A program made the translations under genes and the position numbers. Shown piece after piece: positions 1 to 7,843 of a stretch of DNA of 20,295 nt. The notes under the pieces are model-generated. The model did no database searches, had not been told where the DNA came from, and was given only the letters and a program-made list of their open reading frames with translations. Position 1 is the first letter of the stretch; each line of letters opens with the position of its first letter. Origin of the DNA: an uncultured Phycisphaerales bacterium. GTDB lineage: Bacteria; Planctomycetota; Phycisphaerae; Phycisphaerales; SM1A02. The stretch is taken from contig CAMPIL010000012.1 in assembly GCA_946886375.1 (NCBI GenBank), positions 1 to 20,295 on the forward strand, read 5' to 3'.

Positions 1-1182
1 TCCGTAGTCAAGCCGCGGCGCGAATTCGATGATCACGCGCCCCGTGCCTTCGATCAGCCGCACCAGGTCCGAACGTCCAGCGCGTTGGGCGTACTTGCCG
101 GCCGAGCAATCCAGGAAATCGGTGACGCTGAAGTGGTTCCATTGCGTGCGCAGGACGAGCGATCCGCCCTTGTATTGCTGACGAACCGCATGGGAACCAT
201 CGGCGGCGGCAATTGAAAAATAGCCGGCGGCGGGGCTTGCCAGGAGTTCCGCAAACAGCGCCGGCGAATCCAGCCGCGGCAGGCACAACCACACGATTCG
301 CGCTTCGGGCGTGACCAGCGCGATGGTGCGCTGATCTGAAAGAATGGCATGGCGTTCGATCGGCACCGCTGTCGCGCCCGCCACGTGCGCTGCTCGCAAT
401 TCATACAGTTGCGCGAGCAATCGTGAAACCGCGTCGGGATCATCCAGCCGAAATCGCGCCAGCGATGCGCCGGGGCCGACCTTGATGCCCACGTCCGGCC
501 CCGTCAATGTGGCGAAGGCGTCTTCGTCTGTGACGTCATCGCCCAGGAACAACACGGCCGTCGCGCCCACGCGATGACGAATTGTTTCAAGGGCCTGGCC
601 CTTGTTGGTGGGCACGACCGAAAGTTCAACGACTTTCTTGCCGTGGCGCGCCGTCACGCCGTCCAGACGCGCCGGTCCCTGCTCAATGGCCTGCAGGGCC
701 AGTTTCGAGTCCTCATCGGATGCGTTGCGGTAGTGGAACGCAACGCTGGCAGGTTTGATCTCCAGTTTGAAGCCAGGACCGCGGCCGGCGATCGTCTGGA
801 GTTGTTCATGAATTCGGCCGCGCGTCTGCACGGCCTGTTCGGGCAGTGAAGTGGCGAAATTGAGATCGAATTCACTGCCATGACTGCCCACCAGGTGCAC
901 GCGGTCCGGGGAACCGAGCAGGCGATCCAGTTCGCTCAAAGCGCGGCCGGAGATCACGGCGACGTGCGTCTGGGGCAGCGCGGCGAGTTCGCGCAGCGCG
1001 ACCAGCGATTCACGATTGGGCCGGGCGCTGGCGGGATCGACCACCAGGGGCGCAATGGTTCCGTCGTAGTCGGAAGCCACCAACAGACTTGCTGAGCGCG
1101 CGATCTTCTCCAGCGCGTCGTCAAGTTCGTGCGAAGGCGGCGAGGGTGTTGAAGAAACTGTCAGCCCAGTGATAGACATCAT
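1..1182 (-). CDS. otsB: Trehalose-6-phosphate phosphatase fused to a GH15 glucoamylase/trehalase-like domain (3' end beyond the window)
   Basis: The reading frame is open from an ATG at 1182 to the left edge, 394 codons, with no stop in the window. The first ~270 residues are a HAD-family trehalose-6-phosphate phosphatase, which converts trehalose-6-P to trehalose. Its motifs are DYDGT (Asp38, Asp40), VISGR (76-80), GSHG (99-102), a lysine near GKKVVEL (181-187), and GDDVTDEDAF (214-223). From about residue 275 the same frame reads like the start of a GH15 protein: IERHAILSDQRTIALV, then WLCLPRLDSP at 298-307, which resembles the family's WLC-PRFDSP signature. GH15 includes glucoamylases and bacterial trehalases, but its catalytic glutamates lie outside the window, so the activity of this half is inferred. 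The start overlaps the otsA end by 62 nt. I saw no Shine-Dalgarno, but no later in-frame start leaves room for the DxD motif. Translational coupling to otsA is likely. Confidence 0.88.
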   Translation of the reverse strand, partial: MMSITGLTVSSTPSPPSHELDDALEKIARSASLLVASDYDGTIAPLVVDPASARPNRESLVALRELAALPQTHVAVISGRALSELDRLLGSPDRVHLVGSHGSEFDLNFATSLPEQAVQTRGRIHEQLQTIAGRGPGFKLEIKPASVAFHYRNASDEDSKLALQAIEQGPARLDGVTARHGKKVVELSVVPTNKGQALETIRHRVGATAVLFLGDDVTDEDAFATLTGPDVGIKVGPGASLARFRLDDPDAVSRLLAQLYELRAAHVAGATAVPIERHAILSDQRTIALVTPEARIVWLCLPRLDSPALFAELLASPAAGYFSIAAADGSHAVRQQYKGGSLVLRTQWNHFSVTDFLDCSAGKYAQRAGRSDLVRLIEGTGRVIIEFAPRLDYG

Positions 1183-2770
1183 TTTGTTTGACCACGCGTC
1201 GCAGCGATTTCATGCGGATTTCCTGCTCGCGCTGGGGCATGTGCAGGGCCCGCTCCATGCGGCTGACCAGGCCGCCAATGTCGTGCGGATTGACCAGCAG
1301 CGCGGATTTCAACTCACGGGCCGCCCCGGTAAATTCGCTCAGCACCAGCACCCCGGTATCGTCGATGCGCGACGCGACGTATTCCTTGGCCACCAGGTTC
1401 ATGCCGTCGCGCAGCGGTGTGATCAGCATGACATCGGCGGCGCGGTACAGCGCGACCAGTTCAAGTTCATCGACGCTGCGGTGCAGGTAGTGAATGGGCG
1501 TGCGGCCGATGTCGCCGAACTCGCCCTCGATTTCGCCCACCAGCCGTTCGACGTTGACGCGAAGTTCCTTGTATTCGGCGACGTGCTCGCGGCTGGGAAT
1601 GGCGATCTGCACCAGGACGCATTCGTCAGGCGACACCCGGCGCGAGCGCAGCAACTCGCGATAGGCCTGAAGGCGGGTGTCGATTCCCTTGGTGTAGTCC
1701 AGCCGGTCTAGCCCCAGCATGATCTTGCGCGTGCCGCCCAGCCGATGTCGAAATTCGGCGGCGCGGGCGGTGACGTCCTCGCCGGAGGCAAGCCGCTCAA
1801 AGTGCGCGTAGTCGATGGAAATGGGAAACGCGCCGACCTGCACAAACCGCTCGTTCACGCGCAGCCTGCCCTCGGATTCGATCGCGTCGGTGAATCGCTT
1901 CGCGACCTGGATGAAGTTGGCGGCGCCGATCTTGGTCTGAAAGCCGATGACGTCGCTGCCCAGCAGACCTTCCACGATTTCGGTCCGCCACGGCAGCTGC
2001 GAAAAGAGTTCCTGCGGCGGAAACGGAATGTGCAGGAAAAACCCGATTCGCAGGTCAGGACGGGCCTTGCGAAGCATCGCGGGAACCAGTTGCAGGTGGT
2101 AGTCGTGAACCCACACAATTCCATCGCGCGCCGCCGCGCGTGCGGTGGCCTCGGCGAATCGGCGGTTGACCTCCACGTAGGTTTCCCACCAGTGCTGGCG
2201 GTAGTCCGGCGGACGGATGGCGTCGTGATACAGCGGCCACAGGATGCGGTTCGAGAACCCCTCGTAGTACGCCTTGGCATCTTTGCTGGACAGCGACACG
2301 GGCCAGTTTCGGACGCCTTCGTGTTCAAAGGGCCGTTCGTGGTTGGTGGTTTCGCCAGTCCATCCCACCCAGGTGCTGTTGGATTCCCGCAACAATGGGC
2401 GGATTGCCGAGACCAGGCCGCCTGTGCTGGACGCCCACGCGCTGATTCTGCCGCGCTTGATGCGCTGCAGCGGCAGCCGATTGGAGACAATGACCAGTTC
2501 GCTTGCGGATTCTGATCCACTGGGCGCGTCGACGGATATCTCATGCTGAATCATCATGGCGCCGCTGGAGGTTGTGCCGGGAACTATAGGAGACGGCACT
2601 GGCGGCTTGCATTGGCATTTCGACTCACCATCATCGGCCGGGACATCGGCTGAGTCCGGCGATGAGGCAGCCGGGGCGGCGGGCAATGCACCAGGGGCGC
2701 TGACCTTGCGCGCGCGGCGGCGATGTCGGAAGGTCCAGGATGATTGGGAGCGTGAAGGATGGGTATTCAT
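1121..2770 (-). CDS. otsA: Trehalose-6-phosphate synthase (GT20)
   Basis: This GT20 enzyme makes trehalose-6-phosphate from a nucleotide-glucose donor and glucose-6-phosphate in the cytoplasm. The core starts at ELVIVSNRLP (91-100). It continues through the N-terminal glycine loop STGGLVSA (115-122), WVGWTGE (134-140), VHDYHLQLVP (221-230), FFLHIPFPP (244-252), GLDRLDYTKGID (353-364) and TPLRDGMNLVAKEYVA (451-466), all typical of active OtsA. The chosen ATG overlaps the upstream mscS stop as ATGA, which favours translational coupling. It gives a ~90-residue Pro/Ala/Ser-rich, arginine-bearing N-terminal extension that the family does not normally have. An alternative start is the ATG pair at 2557/2554 (Met72/73), only 18 residues before the core. 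A TATAGT hexamer at 2588-2583 could be an internal -10 serving it. Neither start has a convincing Shine-Dalgarno. The product feeds the phosphatase encoded next. Confidence 0.95.
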   Translation of the reverse strand: MNTHPSRSQSSWTFRHRRRARKVSAPGALPAAPAASSPDSADVPADDGESKCQCKPPVPSPIVPGTTSSGAMMIQHEISVDAPSGSESASELVIVSNRLPLQRIKRGRISAWASSTGGLVSAIRPLLRESNSTWVGWTGETTNHERPFEHEGVRNWPVSLSSKDAKAYYEGFSNRILWPLYHDAIRPPDYRQHWWETYVEVNRRFAEATARAAARDGIVWVHDYHLQLVPAMLRKARPDLRIGFFLHIPFPPQELFSQLPWRTEIVEGLLGSDVIGFQTKIGAANFIQVAKRFTDAIESEGRLRVNERFVQVGAFPISIDYAHFERLASGEDVTARAAEFRHRLGGTRKIMLGLDRLDYTKGIDTRLQAYRELLRSRRVSPDECVLVQIAIPSREHVAEYKELRVNVERLVGEIEGEFGDIGRTPIHYLHRSVDELELVALYRAADVMLITPLRDGMNLVAKEYVASRIDDTGVLVLSEFTGAARELKSALLVNPHDIGGLVSRMERALHMPQREQEIRMKSLRRVVKQNDVYHWADSFFNTLAAFART

Positions 2771-3963
2771 GCGATGTGCGGACGCCGCGGCTGGCCGGCG
2801 CCGTGATTGGAGTTCCTTGGTTGGCGGGGTGATGGAGATTCAAGCAATTCAGTCCGCATGCGCGGCAGCGCGTGCGGGTAGTTGCTGCGCACAAAGTCCA
2901 CCAGCCGCTCACGCACAAAGCAGCGCAGATCAAACGCACGGCCGGCATCGATGGCGCTCATCAAGGCGCGCAGTTGCATGGTGCGCTCAGTCAGGTCGGT
3001 CACCTGCAGCGCCCAGGCCCGGCCATCCCACAGTTCAGTCTGCTTGAGAATGCGGTGCAGTTCCTCGCGAACGGCCTCAACGGGCACCGAATAGTCCACG
3101 TGAAGGAACACCGTGCCCAGAATGTCAGCGCGCGTGCGCGTCCAATTTTGGAACGGCTTTTCGACAAAGTGGCTCAGCGGGACCACCAGCCGCCGCTCGT
3201 CCCAGAGCCGCACCACCACGTAGGTCGCAAGGATTTCCTCGATGCGGCCCCATTCATTTTCCACGATCACCACATCGTCCAGCCGAATCGGCTGTGCCAG
3301 CGCGAGTTGCACGCCCGCTATGAGGTTGGTCAACACCGGCCGCGCCGCGAAGCCCACCACCAGGCCAGCCAGCCCCGCCGACGCAAGCAGGCTTGTGCCC
3401 AGTTGCCGCAGTTGCGGAAATGTCATCAGCATCGCGCCCGCCGCGACGATCACGATCACCACCATGGCGATGCGCTGCAGGACGTTCACTTGCGTGTTGA
3501 TTCGACGGGCTTCGAGATTGTCGCGCACATCCATCCGGAAACGGCTTTGCACGATCTGCTGCGTGGCCCGCGTCACCGAAATCAGCAGCCACGCCACCGC
3601 CACAATCAAGGCAACCATGAGAATCCGGTGCAGCAACACTCGCGTGGCATCGGAGATGACCAGGACTGTGAGCGACACGTGCGCCGCGACCAGTGGCCCG
3701 ATGAGCAGCAACGGGCGCCGCATCCGCTGCACGAGGATTTGGCCGGCCGCGCTGTTGGCGCGCCTGGCCGCACGCGAGGCGATTGACACCGTCACGAACG
3801 CCGCCAGAAGCCCCATGCTTAGAGCAATCAGAAACCACAGGCTCGGCCAGAGCCAGCCCGAGAGCGTCTCGGGTATGTGCAAACGCACCGGCAGCGCAGC
3901 GGCAGCCGGGACGGTTATCCAGTCCAAATCCAATCCCCGCGCTGCCATGTGATTGCTCGGCAT
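2767..3963 (-). CDS. MscS-family mechanosensitive ion channel
   Basis: The product is a 398-residue inner-membrane channel predicted to open under membrane tension and release solutes after hypo-osmotic shock. Hydrophobic helices lie at about 38-60, 83-104, 112-131 and 163-181. The family-defining pore helix and start of the beta domain follow: LGTSLLASAGLAGLVVGFAAR (188-208, read in parts), LTNLIAGVQLALAQPIRLDD (211-230), and VENEWGRIEEI (234-244). The soluble C-terminal vestibule region runs to about 365, and the last ~30 residues are Pro/Arg-rich and poorly ordered. There are more N-terminal helices than in minimal MscS (286 aa in E. coli). The start ATG has GGGAG nine bases upstream (3977-3973). 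The gene is first in the operon with otsA and otsB, so the organism may regulate osmolyte synthesis and the emergency valve together. I did not assign it to mscS proper, because many paralogues share this core. Confidence 0.93.
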   Translation of the reverse strand: MPSNHMAARGLDLDWITVPAAAALPVRLHIPETLSGWLWPSLWFLIALSMGLLAAFVTVSIASRAARRANSAAGQILVQRMRRPLLLIGPLVAAHVSLTVLVISDATRVLLHRILMVALIVAVAWLLISVTRATQQIVQSRFRMDVRDNLEARRINTQVNVLQRIAMVVIVIVAAGAMLMTFPQLRQLGTSLLASAGLAGLVVGFAARPVLTNLIAGVQLALAQPIRLDDVVIVENEWGRIEEILATYVVVRLWDERRLVVPLSHFVEKPFQNWTRTRADILGTVFLHVDYSVPVEAVREELHRILKQTELWDGRAWALQVTDLTERTMQLRALMSAIDAGRAFDLRCFVRERLVDFVRSNYPHALPRMRTELLESPSPRQPRNSNHGAGQPRRPHIA

Positions 3964-4029
3964 CGCCTGCGTCTCCCAAATCCCTCACGTCATCATCACA
4001 AATTGTCACGGCGGCACTCGGCCGCGAGG

Positions 4030-4057
4030 ACTATACGATAGGCACACTCATCGTGAA
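4030..4057 (-). promoter_or_regulatory. Candidate promoter of the mscS-otsA-otsB operon
   Basis: On the minus strand TTCACG (4057-4052) is followed after 16 bases by TATAGT (4035-4030), matching the sigma70 -35 and -10 consensus at 4/6 and 5/6 positions. Transcription would begin near 4023 and leave a ~60-nt leader before the mscS ATG at 3963. It sits in the 109-bp gap between trmL and mscS, which argues that the operon is transcribed separately from trmL. The same TTCACG -35 appears in the candidate promoter of the EF-G gene. The assignment is by eye only. Confidence 0.45.
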
Positions 4058-4072
4058 CATCGATGAGTTCGC

Positions 4073-4600
4073 TCAGGGAAAATCTTTTCGGAAGTTCTGC
4101 CGCAGTCCTTCATACACCGCCGCGCACACGACGGTGGCGAGATTGAGGCTGCGGGCGCCGGGGTGCATGGGCAGGTGAACGCGGTGCGTGTCGCCGTAGG
4201 TGCGCGAAACCCAGTCGTGAATCTCCGGCGAGACGCCCGAGGTTTCTTTGCCGAAGAGAAAATAATCGCCGTGAGCGAACGGCGCATCCCAATATCGCCG
4301 CGATGACCGGGTGGTGAACAGCCACAGCCGGCGCGGATTCTCCGCGTGCAGGAACGCCTCCCAACTCTCGTGTTCCACGCAGTCGACCATGTGCCAGTAG
4401 TCCAGCCCTGCGCGGCGAAGCGCCTTTTCCGACATGTCAAACCCCAGCGGGTGAACTAAATGCAGCCTGCACCCGGTTGCTGCTGCGGTCCGGCCGATGT
4501 TGCCCGTGTTGTTGGGAATCTCCGGGTTCAGCAGCACGATGTTGAAGCGAGGGTCGGACATGGGGCATGAACAGGCGACTGCCGGGGTCCAGACGGACAT
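4073..4600 (-). CDS. trmL: tRNA (cytidine(34)-2'-O)-methyltransferase, TrmL/YibK type
   Basis: This SPOUT-class (alpha/beta-knot) methyltransferase is predicted to 2'-O-methylate the wobble nucleotide of certain leucine tRNAs using S-adenosylmethionine. The body matches YibK: FNIVLLNPEIPNNTGNIGR (19-37), LVHPLGFDMSEKALRRAGLDY (48-68, read in parts), WLFTTRSS near 92-99, then the knot elements FGKETSGVSP (115-124) and VHLPMHPGARSLNLATV (140-156). The conserved GRTAAATG, GKETSG and RSLNLA motifs are intact. The 175-residue start at 4600 has GTGAGG eight bases upstream. A shorter start at 4561 (Met14, MSDPRFNIVLL) matches the family's usual length but has no ribosome site. The gene is divergent from the EF-G gene, so two translation-related genes share one 133-bp upstream region. 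Confidence 0.93.
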   Translation of the reverse strand: MSVWTPAVACSCPMSDPRFNIVLLNPEIPNNTGNIGRTAAATGCRLHLVHPLGFDMSEKALRRAGLDYWHMVDCVEHESWEAFLHAENPRRLWLFTTRSSRRYWDAPFAHGDYFLFGKETSGVSPEIHDWVSRTYGDTHRVHLPMHPGARSLNLATVVCAAVYEGLRQNFRKDFP

Positions 4601-4629
4601 CGGATCGACCTCACTGTAGCGGCTCTTCG

Positions 4630-4658
4630 TTCACGCGTCAGATTCGGCGTGTTATCAT
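4630..4658 (+). promoter_or_regulatory. Candidate promoter of the EF-G paralogue
   Basis: TTCACG (4630-4635), a 17-base spacer and TATCAT (4653-4658) form a good sigma70-like pair. The -10 matches at 5/6 positions. Transcription would start near 4665, about 70 nt before the ATG at 4734. The -35 is identical to that proposed for the mscS operon. Confidence 0.4.
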
Positions 4659-4733
4659 TCTCGATTGGCACTCACCGGCCGTCCTGGCCACGGATGGGCG
4701 CCATTGACAATCCGCATTCGAGGAAATCATCCC

Positions 4734-6794
4734 ATGCCCAAATACACCACGGCAGACATCCGCAACATTGCCCTCACCGGCGGCGCCGGATCAGGGAAGA
4801 CAACGCTCGCGGAGCACATGTTGCACGATGCGGGAGTGATCGGGCGCATCGGCCGAGTTGAAGACAGCAACACCGTCTGCGATTACGAAGACCTGGAGAA
4901 GGAGTTCAAGCACAGCCTTGACAGCGCCATCGTGCACATGGATTACGGCGGCAGCCACATCAATCTCATTGATACGCCCGGCAGTCCTGACTTCATCGGC
5001 AAGGCCATCACCGCGCTGCCGGCGGTAGAAACCGTCGTTGTCGTCGTCGACGCCGGCGCGGGCCTTGAAGTCGTCACGCGGCGCATTATGAAGATCGCCA
5101 GAGACCGCAACCTGCCGCGCATGATCCTCATCAACAAGATCGACAGTGCGCCGGACTTGCTGGAACTGATCGCCGGCATTCAGGAAGCCTTCGGCAGCAT
5201 TTGCCGTCCCATCAATCTGCCGACCGGCGGCGGCAAGGCCGTGATCGATTGCTTCGGCAACGCGACCGGCGACAGTGACCTGGGCGACGTCGCCGATTTC
5301 CACACGGCCATCATCGATCAAGTGGTGGAGGTCGATGAGGCGCTGATGGCCAAATACCTCGAGCAGGGAACCGTGACGCCCGAGCAGTTGCATGAACCGT
5401 TTGAAAAGGCGCTGCGCGAGGGCCACCTTGTGCCCATCTGTTTCGCGGCGGCGCGCAGCGGCGTGGGCGTCAAGGAATTCATGGATGTCGTGGCTCATTT
5501 GTGCCCGAATCCGCTGGAAGGCAATCCGCGGCCGTTCGAATACACAAAGGATGGCGAGAAGACCGACTTCTTTGCCACGCCTGATTCATCCAAGAGTCTC
5601 GTGGCGCATGTGTTCAAGATCTCGTCGGACCCGTACGTCGGCAAACTGGCGTTTTTTCGCGTGCATCAGGGCCACATCGGGCACAATGTTTCGCCTCGCG
5701 TGAACGACGCCAAGAAGGCGCTGCGCATCGGGCACGTATTCAAGATCCAAGGCAAGGATCACAAGGAAATCGATCAGATCGTCGCAGGCGACATTGGCGC
5801 GGTCGCGAAGATCGAAGAAATCTCCTACAACAGCGTGCTGCACACTGATGATGTCGCCGACGACTTGCACCTGCGGCCGCTGCCGCTGCCCAAGCCCATG
5901 TACGGCCTGGCAATTGAAGTGGCGACGAAAGGGGCGGAATCCAAACTCAGTGAAGCCTTGCACAAAATGATCGCGGAAGACCCCACGCTGGAGGTCGAGC
6001 GGCCCAAGGCCACCGGCGAAACCGTGTTGCGAGGCTTGGGCGAGCAGCACCTGCGCATCAAGTTGCGCCTGCTCAAGGACCGTTACGGCGTGGCGGTGAA
6101 CACCCGCCCGCCCAAGGTCGCCTACAAGGAAACCATCACCACCGAGGCCGAAGGGCACCATCGCCACAAGAAGCAGACCGGCGGCGCGGGACAGTTCGGC
6201 GAAGTGTATTTGCGCGTCGAGCCGCTCAACGGCACCGAGGAGGAGGTCGACAACGGGCTGCTGTTTGTTGACGACACGTTCGGCGGTTCAGTCCCCAGGC
6301 AATATCTCCCCGCGATTGAAAAGGGCGTGCGGCGCGTGATGACCGAAGGCGCGATCGCAGGCTACCCGATGCAGGGCATCAAGGTGGCGGTGTACGATGG
6401 CAAGCACCATCCGGTTGATTCCAAGGAAGTGGCGTTCATCACCGCCGGGCGCAAGGCCTTCATCGATGCGGTGCAGAAAGCCAAGCCCGTCCTGCTCGAG
6501 CCGTACGTCAAGCTGGAAATCACCGTGCCTGCGGACATGATCGGCGACATCTCGGCTGATCTGTCGGGCAAGCGCGGCCGGATTCTCGGCACGGACATGC
6601 TGCCGGGCAACCAAGCGGTCGTCACCGCCGAAGCGCCCATGGCGGAATTGATGAGCTATTCAAGCCAGTTGAAATCAATGACCGCCGGCGCAGGCTCATA
6701 TGCGATGGAATACAGCCACGATGAGCGAACGCCGCCAAACGTGCAACAGGCGGTGGTTGCTGCGTTCAAGCCGCATCATGAAGATGAGGAGTGA
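4734..6794 (+). CDS. fusA: Elongation factor G paralogue (EF-G2-like translational GTPase)
   Basis: The product is 686 residues with the five-domain EF-G layout: G domain 1-~275, domain II ~285-380, III ~385-460, IV ~462-595, V ~596-680. The P-loop is GGAGSGKT (16-23) and G4 is NKID (134-137). Domain IV carries QTGGAGQFGEV and domain V GKRGRILGTDML. Two key elements differ from canonical EF-G. Switch I RGITI is replaced by FKHSL (58-62), and G3 reads DTPGSPDF, so the DTPGH histidine that promotes GTP hydrolysis is Ser84. The AxGSGKT-type P-loop and loss of RGITI fit the EF-G2 subfamily (Thermus EF-G-2, mycobacterial FusA2) better than the housekeeping factor. The ATG at 4734 has AGGA nine bases upstream; the longer frame to 4665 is not needed. 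It may bind GTP and ribosomes but hydrolyse slowly. A canonical fusA presumably lies elsewhere. Confidence 0.9.
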   Translation: MPKYTTADIRNIALTGGAGSGKTTLAEHMLHDAGVIGRIGRVEDSNTVCDYEDLEKEFKHSLDSAIVHMDYGGSHINLIDTPGSPDFIGKAITALPAVETVVVVVDAGAGLEVVTRRIMKIARDRNLPRMILINKIDSAPDLLELIAGIQEAFGSICRPINLPTGGGKAVIDCFGNATGDSDLGDVADFHTAIIDQVVEVDEALMAKYLEQGTVTPEQLHEPFEKALREGHLVPICFAAARSGVGVKEFMDVVAHLCPNPLEGNPRPFEYTKDGEKTDFFATPDSSKSLVAHVFKISSDPYVGKLAFFRVHQGHIGHNVSPRVNDAKKALRIGHVFKIQGKDHKEIDQIVAGDIGAVAKIEEISYNSVLHTDDVADDLHLRPLPLPKPMYGLAIEVATKGAESKLSEALHKMIAEDPTLEVERPKATGETVLRGLGEQHLRIKLRLLKDRYGVAVNTRPPKVAYKETITTEAEGHHRHKKQTGGAGQFGEVYLRVEPLNGTEEEVDNGLLFVDDTFGGSVPRQYLPAIEKGVRRVMTEGAIAGYPMQGIKVAVYDGKHHPVDSKEVAFITAGRKAFIDAVQKAKPVLLEPYVKLEITVPADMIGDISADLSGKRGRILGTDMLPGNQAVVTAEAPMAELMSYSSQLKSMTAGAGSYAMEYSHDERTPPNVQQAVVAAFKPHHEDEE

Positions 6795-6976
6795 TCTCGT
6801 CAGTTTGTTGTCGTTGAATGATCTGTCGATCACAATCCTGCCCGCGCATCTTCAGCGTGGTTGCAGAGACGATCGCATCAGCACGCAGTGATCCGTCAGC
6901 CAGGACTGCGGCAAGCGCGGCAGTGCACTGATCATTGTCATTCACAGCGATTCGGCTCGGACCGCCCGGTGTGATC

Positions 6977-7687
6977 TCAATCCAGCCCGCGGAAGAAGCG
7001 CGTCCAGCGCGGGGCGTAGCCGTTCTGCTGATCCAGCGAAAACGCCAGCGCCGTCGCCTTGCCCACGATCTGATCGCGCGGCACGAAGCCGAAGACGCGC
7101 GAGTCGCCGGAGTTGTCGCGGTTGTCTCCCAGCATGAAATAGTGTCCCTCGGGCACCGTCACCGGCCCGAAGTTGCGCAGGGTCGCATAGCGCGTCGGCT
7201 GGGCCATGACTGCGTGACCGGTCACGCCGAGTTTTTCCAGGGCGGGGTGGGGGGGCGCACGATCAGTCAACTCAGCCGGATCGAAATTGTTGGGCGTGTA
7301 CGGCTGATAGCCGATCAGTTTGTCGTTGACGTACAGTTGATTGTCCTGCAGTGCGATTTCGTCGCCCGGCAGCCCGGCGACGCGCTTTACCATGCGCTTG
7401 CCGCTTCCGGGTGCGAAAAAGATCACGATGTCGCCCCGCTGCGGGTTGGCCCACTGCGCCAAATGCCAGGTGGTGAAGGGAACCTTCAAGTCGTAGGCGA
7501 GTTTGTTCACGAAGATGCGATCGCCGACAAGGATCGTCGGCTCCATCGACTGGCTGGGCACATCATTCCAATCAGCGACGGCCGAGCGCAGCGTCATCAC
7601 CACGATGATCGCGGTGGCAACGGGTTTGAGCCAACTGCTCCAGAGTCTTTTGATCATCGAGGGCTTCTTGGCCGAAGCGGCGTCCAT
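6977..7687 (-). CDS. lepB: Signal peptidase I
   Basis: This S26-family membrane protease of 236 residues cleaves signal peptides from exported proteins on the outer face of the cytoplasmic membrane. One N-terminal helix (about 22-38) anchors it. The catalytic serine is Ser47 in VPSQSMEPTI and the general base is Lys101 in GKRMVKRVAGLPGDE. The C-terminal signature GDNRDNSGDSR (187-197) is intact, as is the box near NPQRGDIVIF (81-90). The start at 7687 is preceded by GGAGGAG (7696-7690). Extending upstream to 7810 would add a non-hydrophobic region and ignore this ribosome site. The gene converges on the EF-G gene across 182 bp and diverges from the flavoprotein gene at 7856. The secreted proteins in this window (beta-propeller, DUF885 pair, HEAT lipoprotein) are the sort of exports it would serve. 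Confidence 0.95.
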   Translation of the reverse strand: MDAASAKKPSMIKRLWSSWLKPVATAIIVVMTLRSAVADWNDVPSQSMEPTILVGDRIFVNKLAYDLKVPFTTWHLAQWANPQRGDIVIFFAPGSGKRMVKRVAGLPGDEIALQDNQLYVNDKLIGYQPYTPNNFDPAELTDRAPPHPALEKLGVTGHAVMAQPTRYATLRNFGPVTVPEGHYFMLGDNRDNSGDSRVFGFVPRDQIVGKATALAFSLDQQNGYAPRWTRFFRGLD

Positions 7688-7843
7688 GTCTCCTCCAGTG
7701 GTCTCGCCAGGATGTCCAGACGGCGGCGAGTCAATTACGCCGCGGTGCGGGGTCTGGTTCATCGGAGCATACATTATGGCGCCAAGCAGGCGAGGGAAAA
7801 TTCCCGACAAAATCGGCGGACGCCGTGGCGGCAGCGCGGCCGA

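Noticed and set aside
1169..2515. Long plus-strand open frames opposite otsA
   Set aside because: They are shadows of the GC-rich otsA gene, which has all GT20 motifs on the minus strand.
2872..3952. Plus-strand frames of 304 and 236 codons opposite mscS
   Set aside because: They mirror the channel gene; composition is His/Arg-rich in the way typical of antisense frames, with no domains or ribosome sites.
4613..4641. CTGACG-N17-TACAGT as a trmL promoter on the minus strand
   Set aside because: Transcription would start after the GTGAGG ribosome site that supports the trmL ATG at 4600, so the two calls conflict. The ribosome site is the better evidence.
7793..7804. Near-palindrome GGGAAAATTCCC between lepB and the flavoprotein gene as an operator
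   Set aside because: It is a single 5+5 inverted repeat with no second copy in a regulatory position; chance is a fair explanation.
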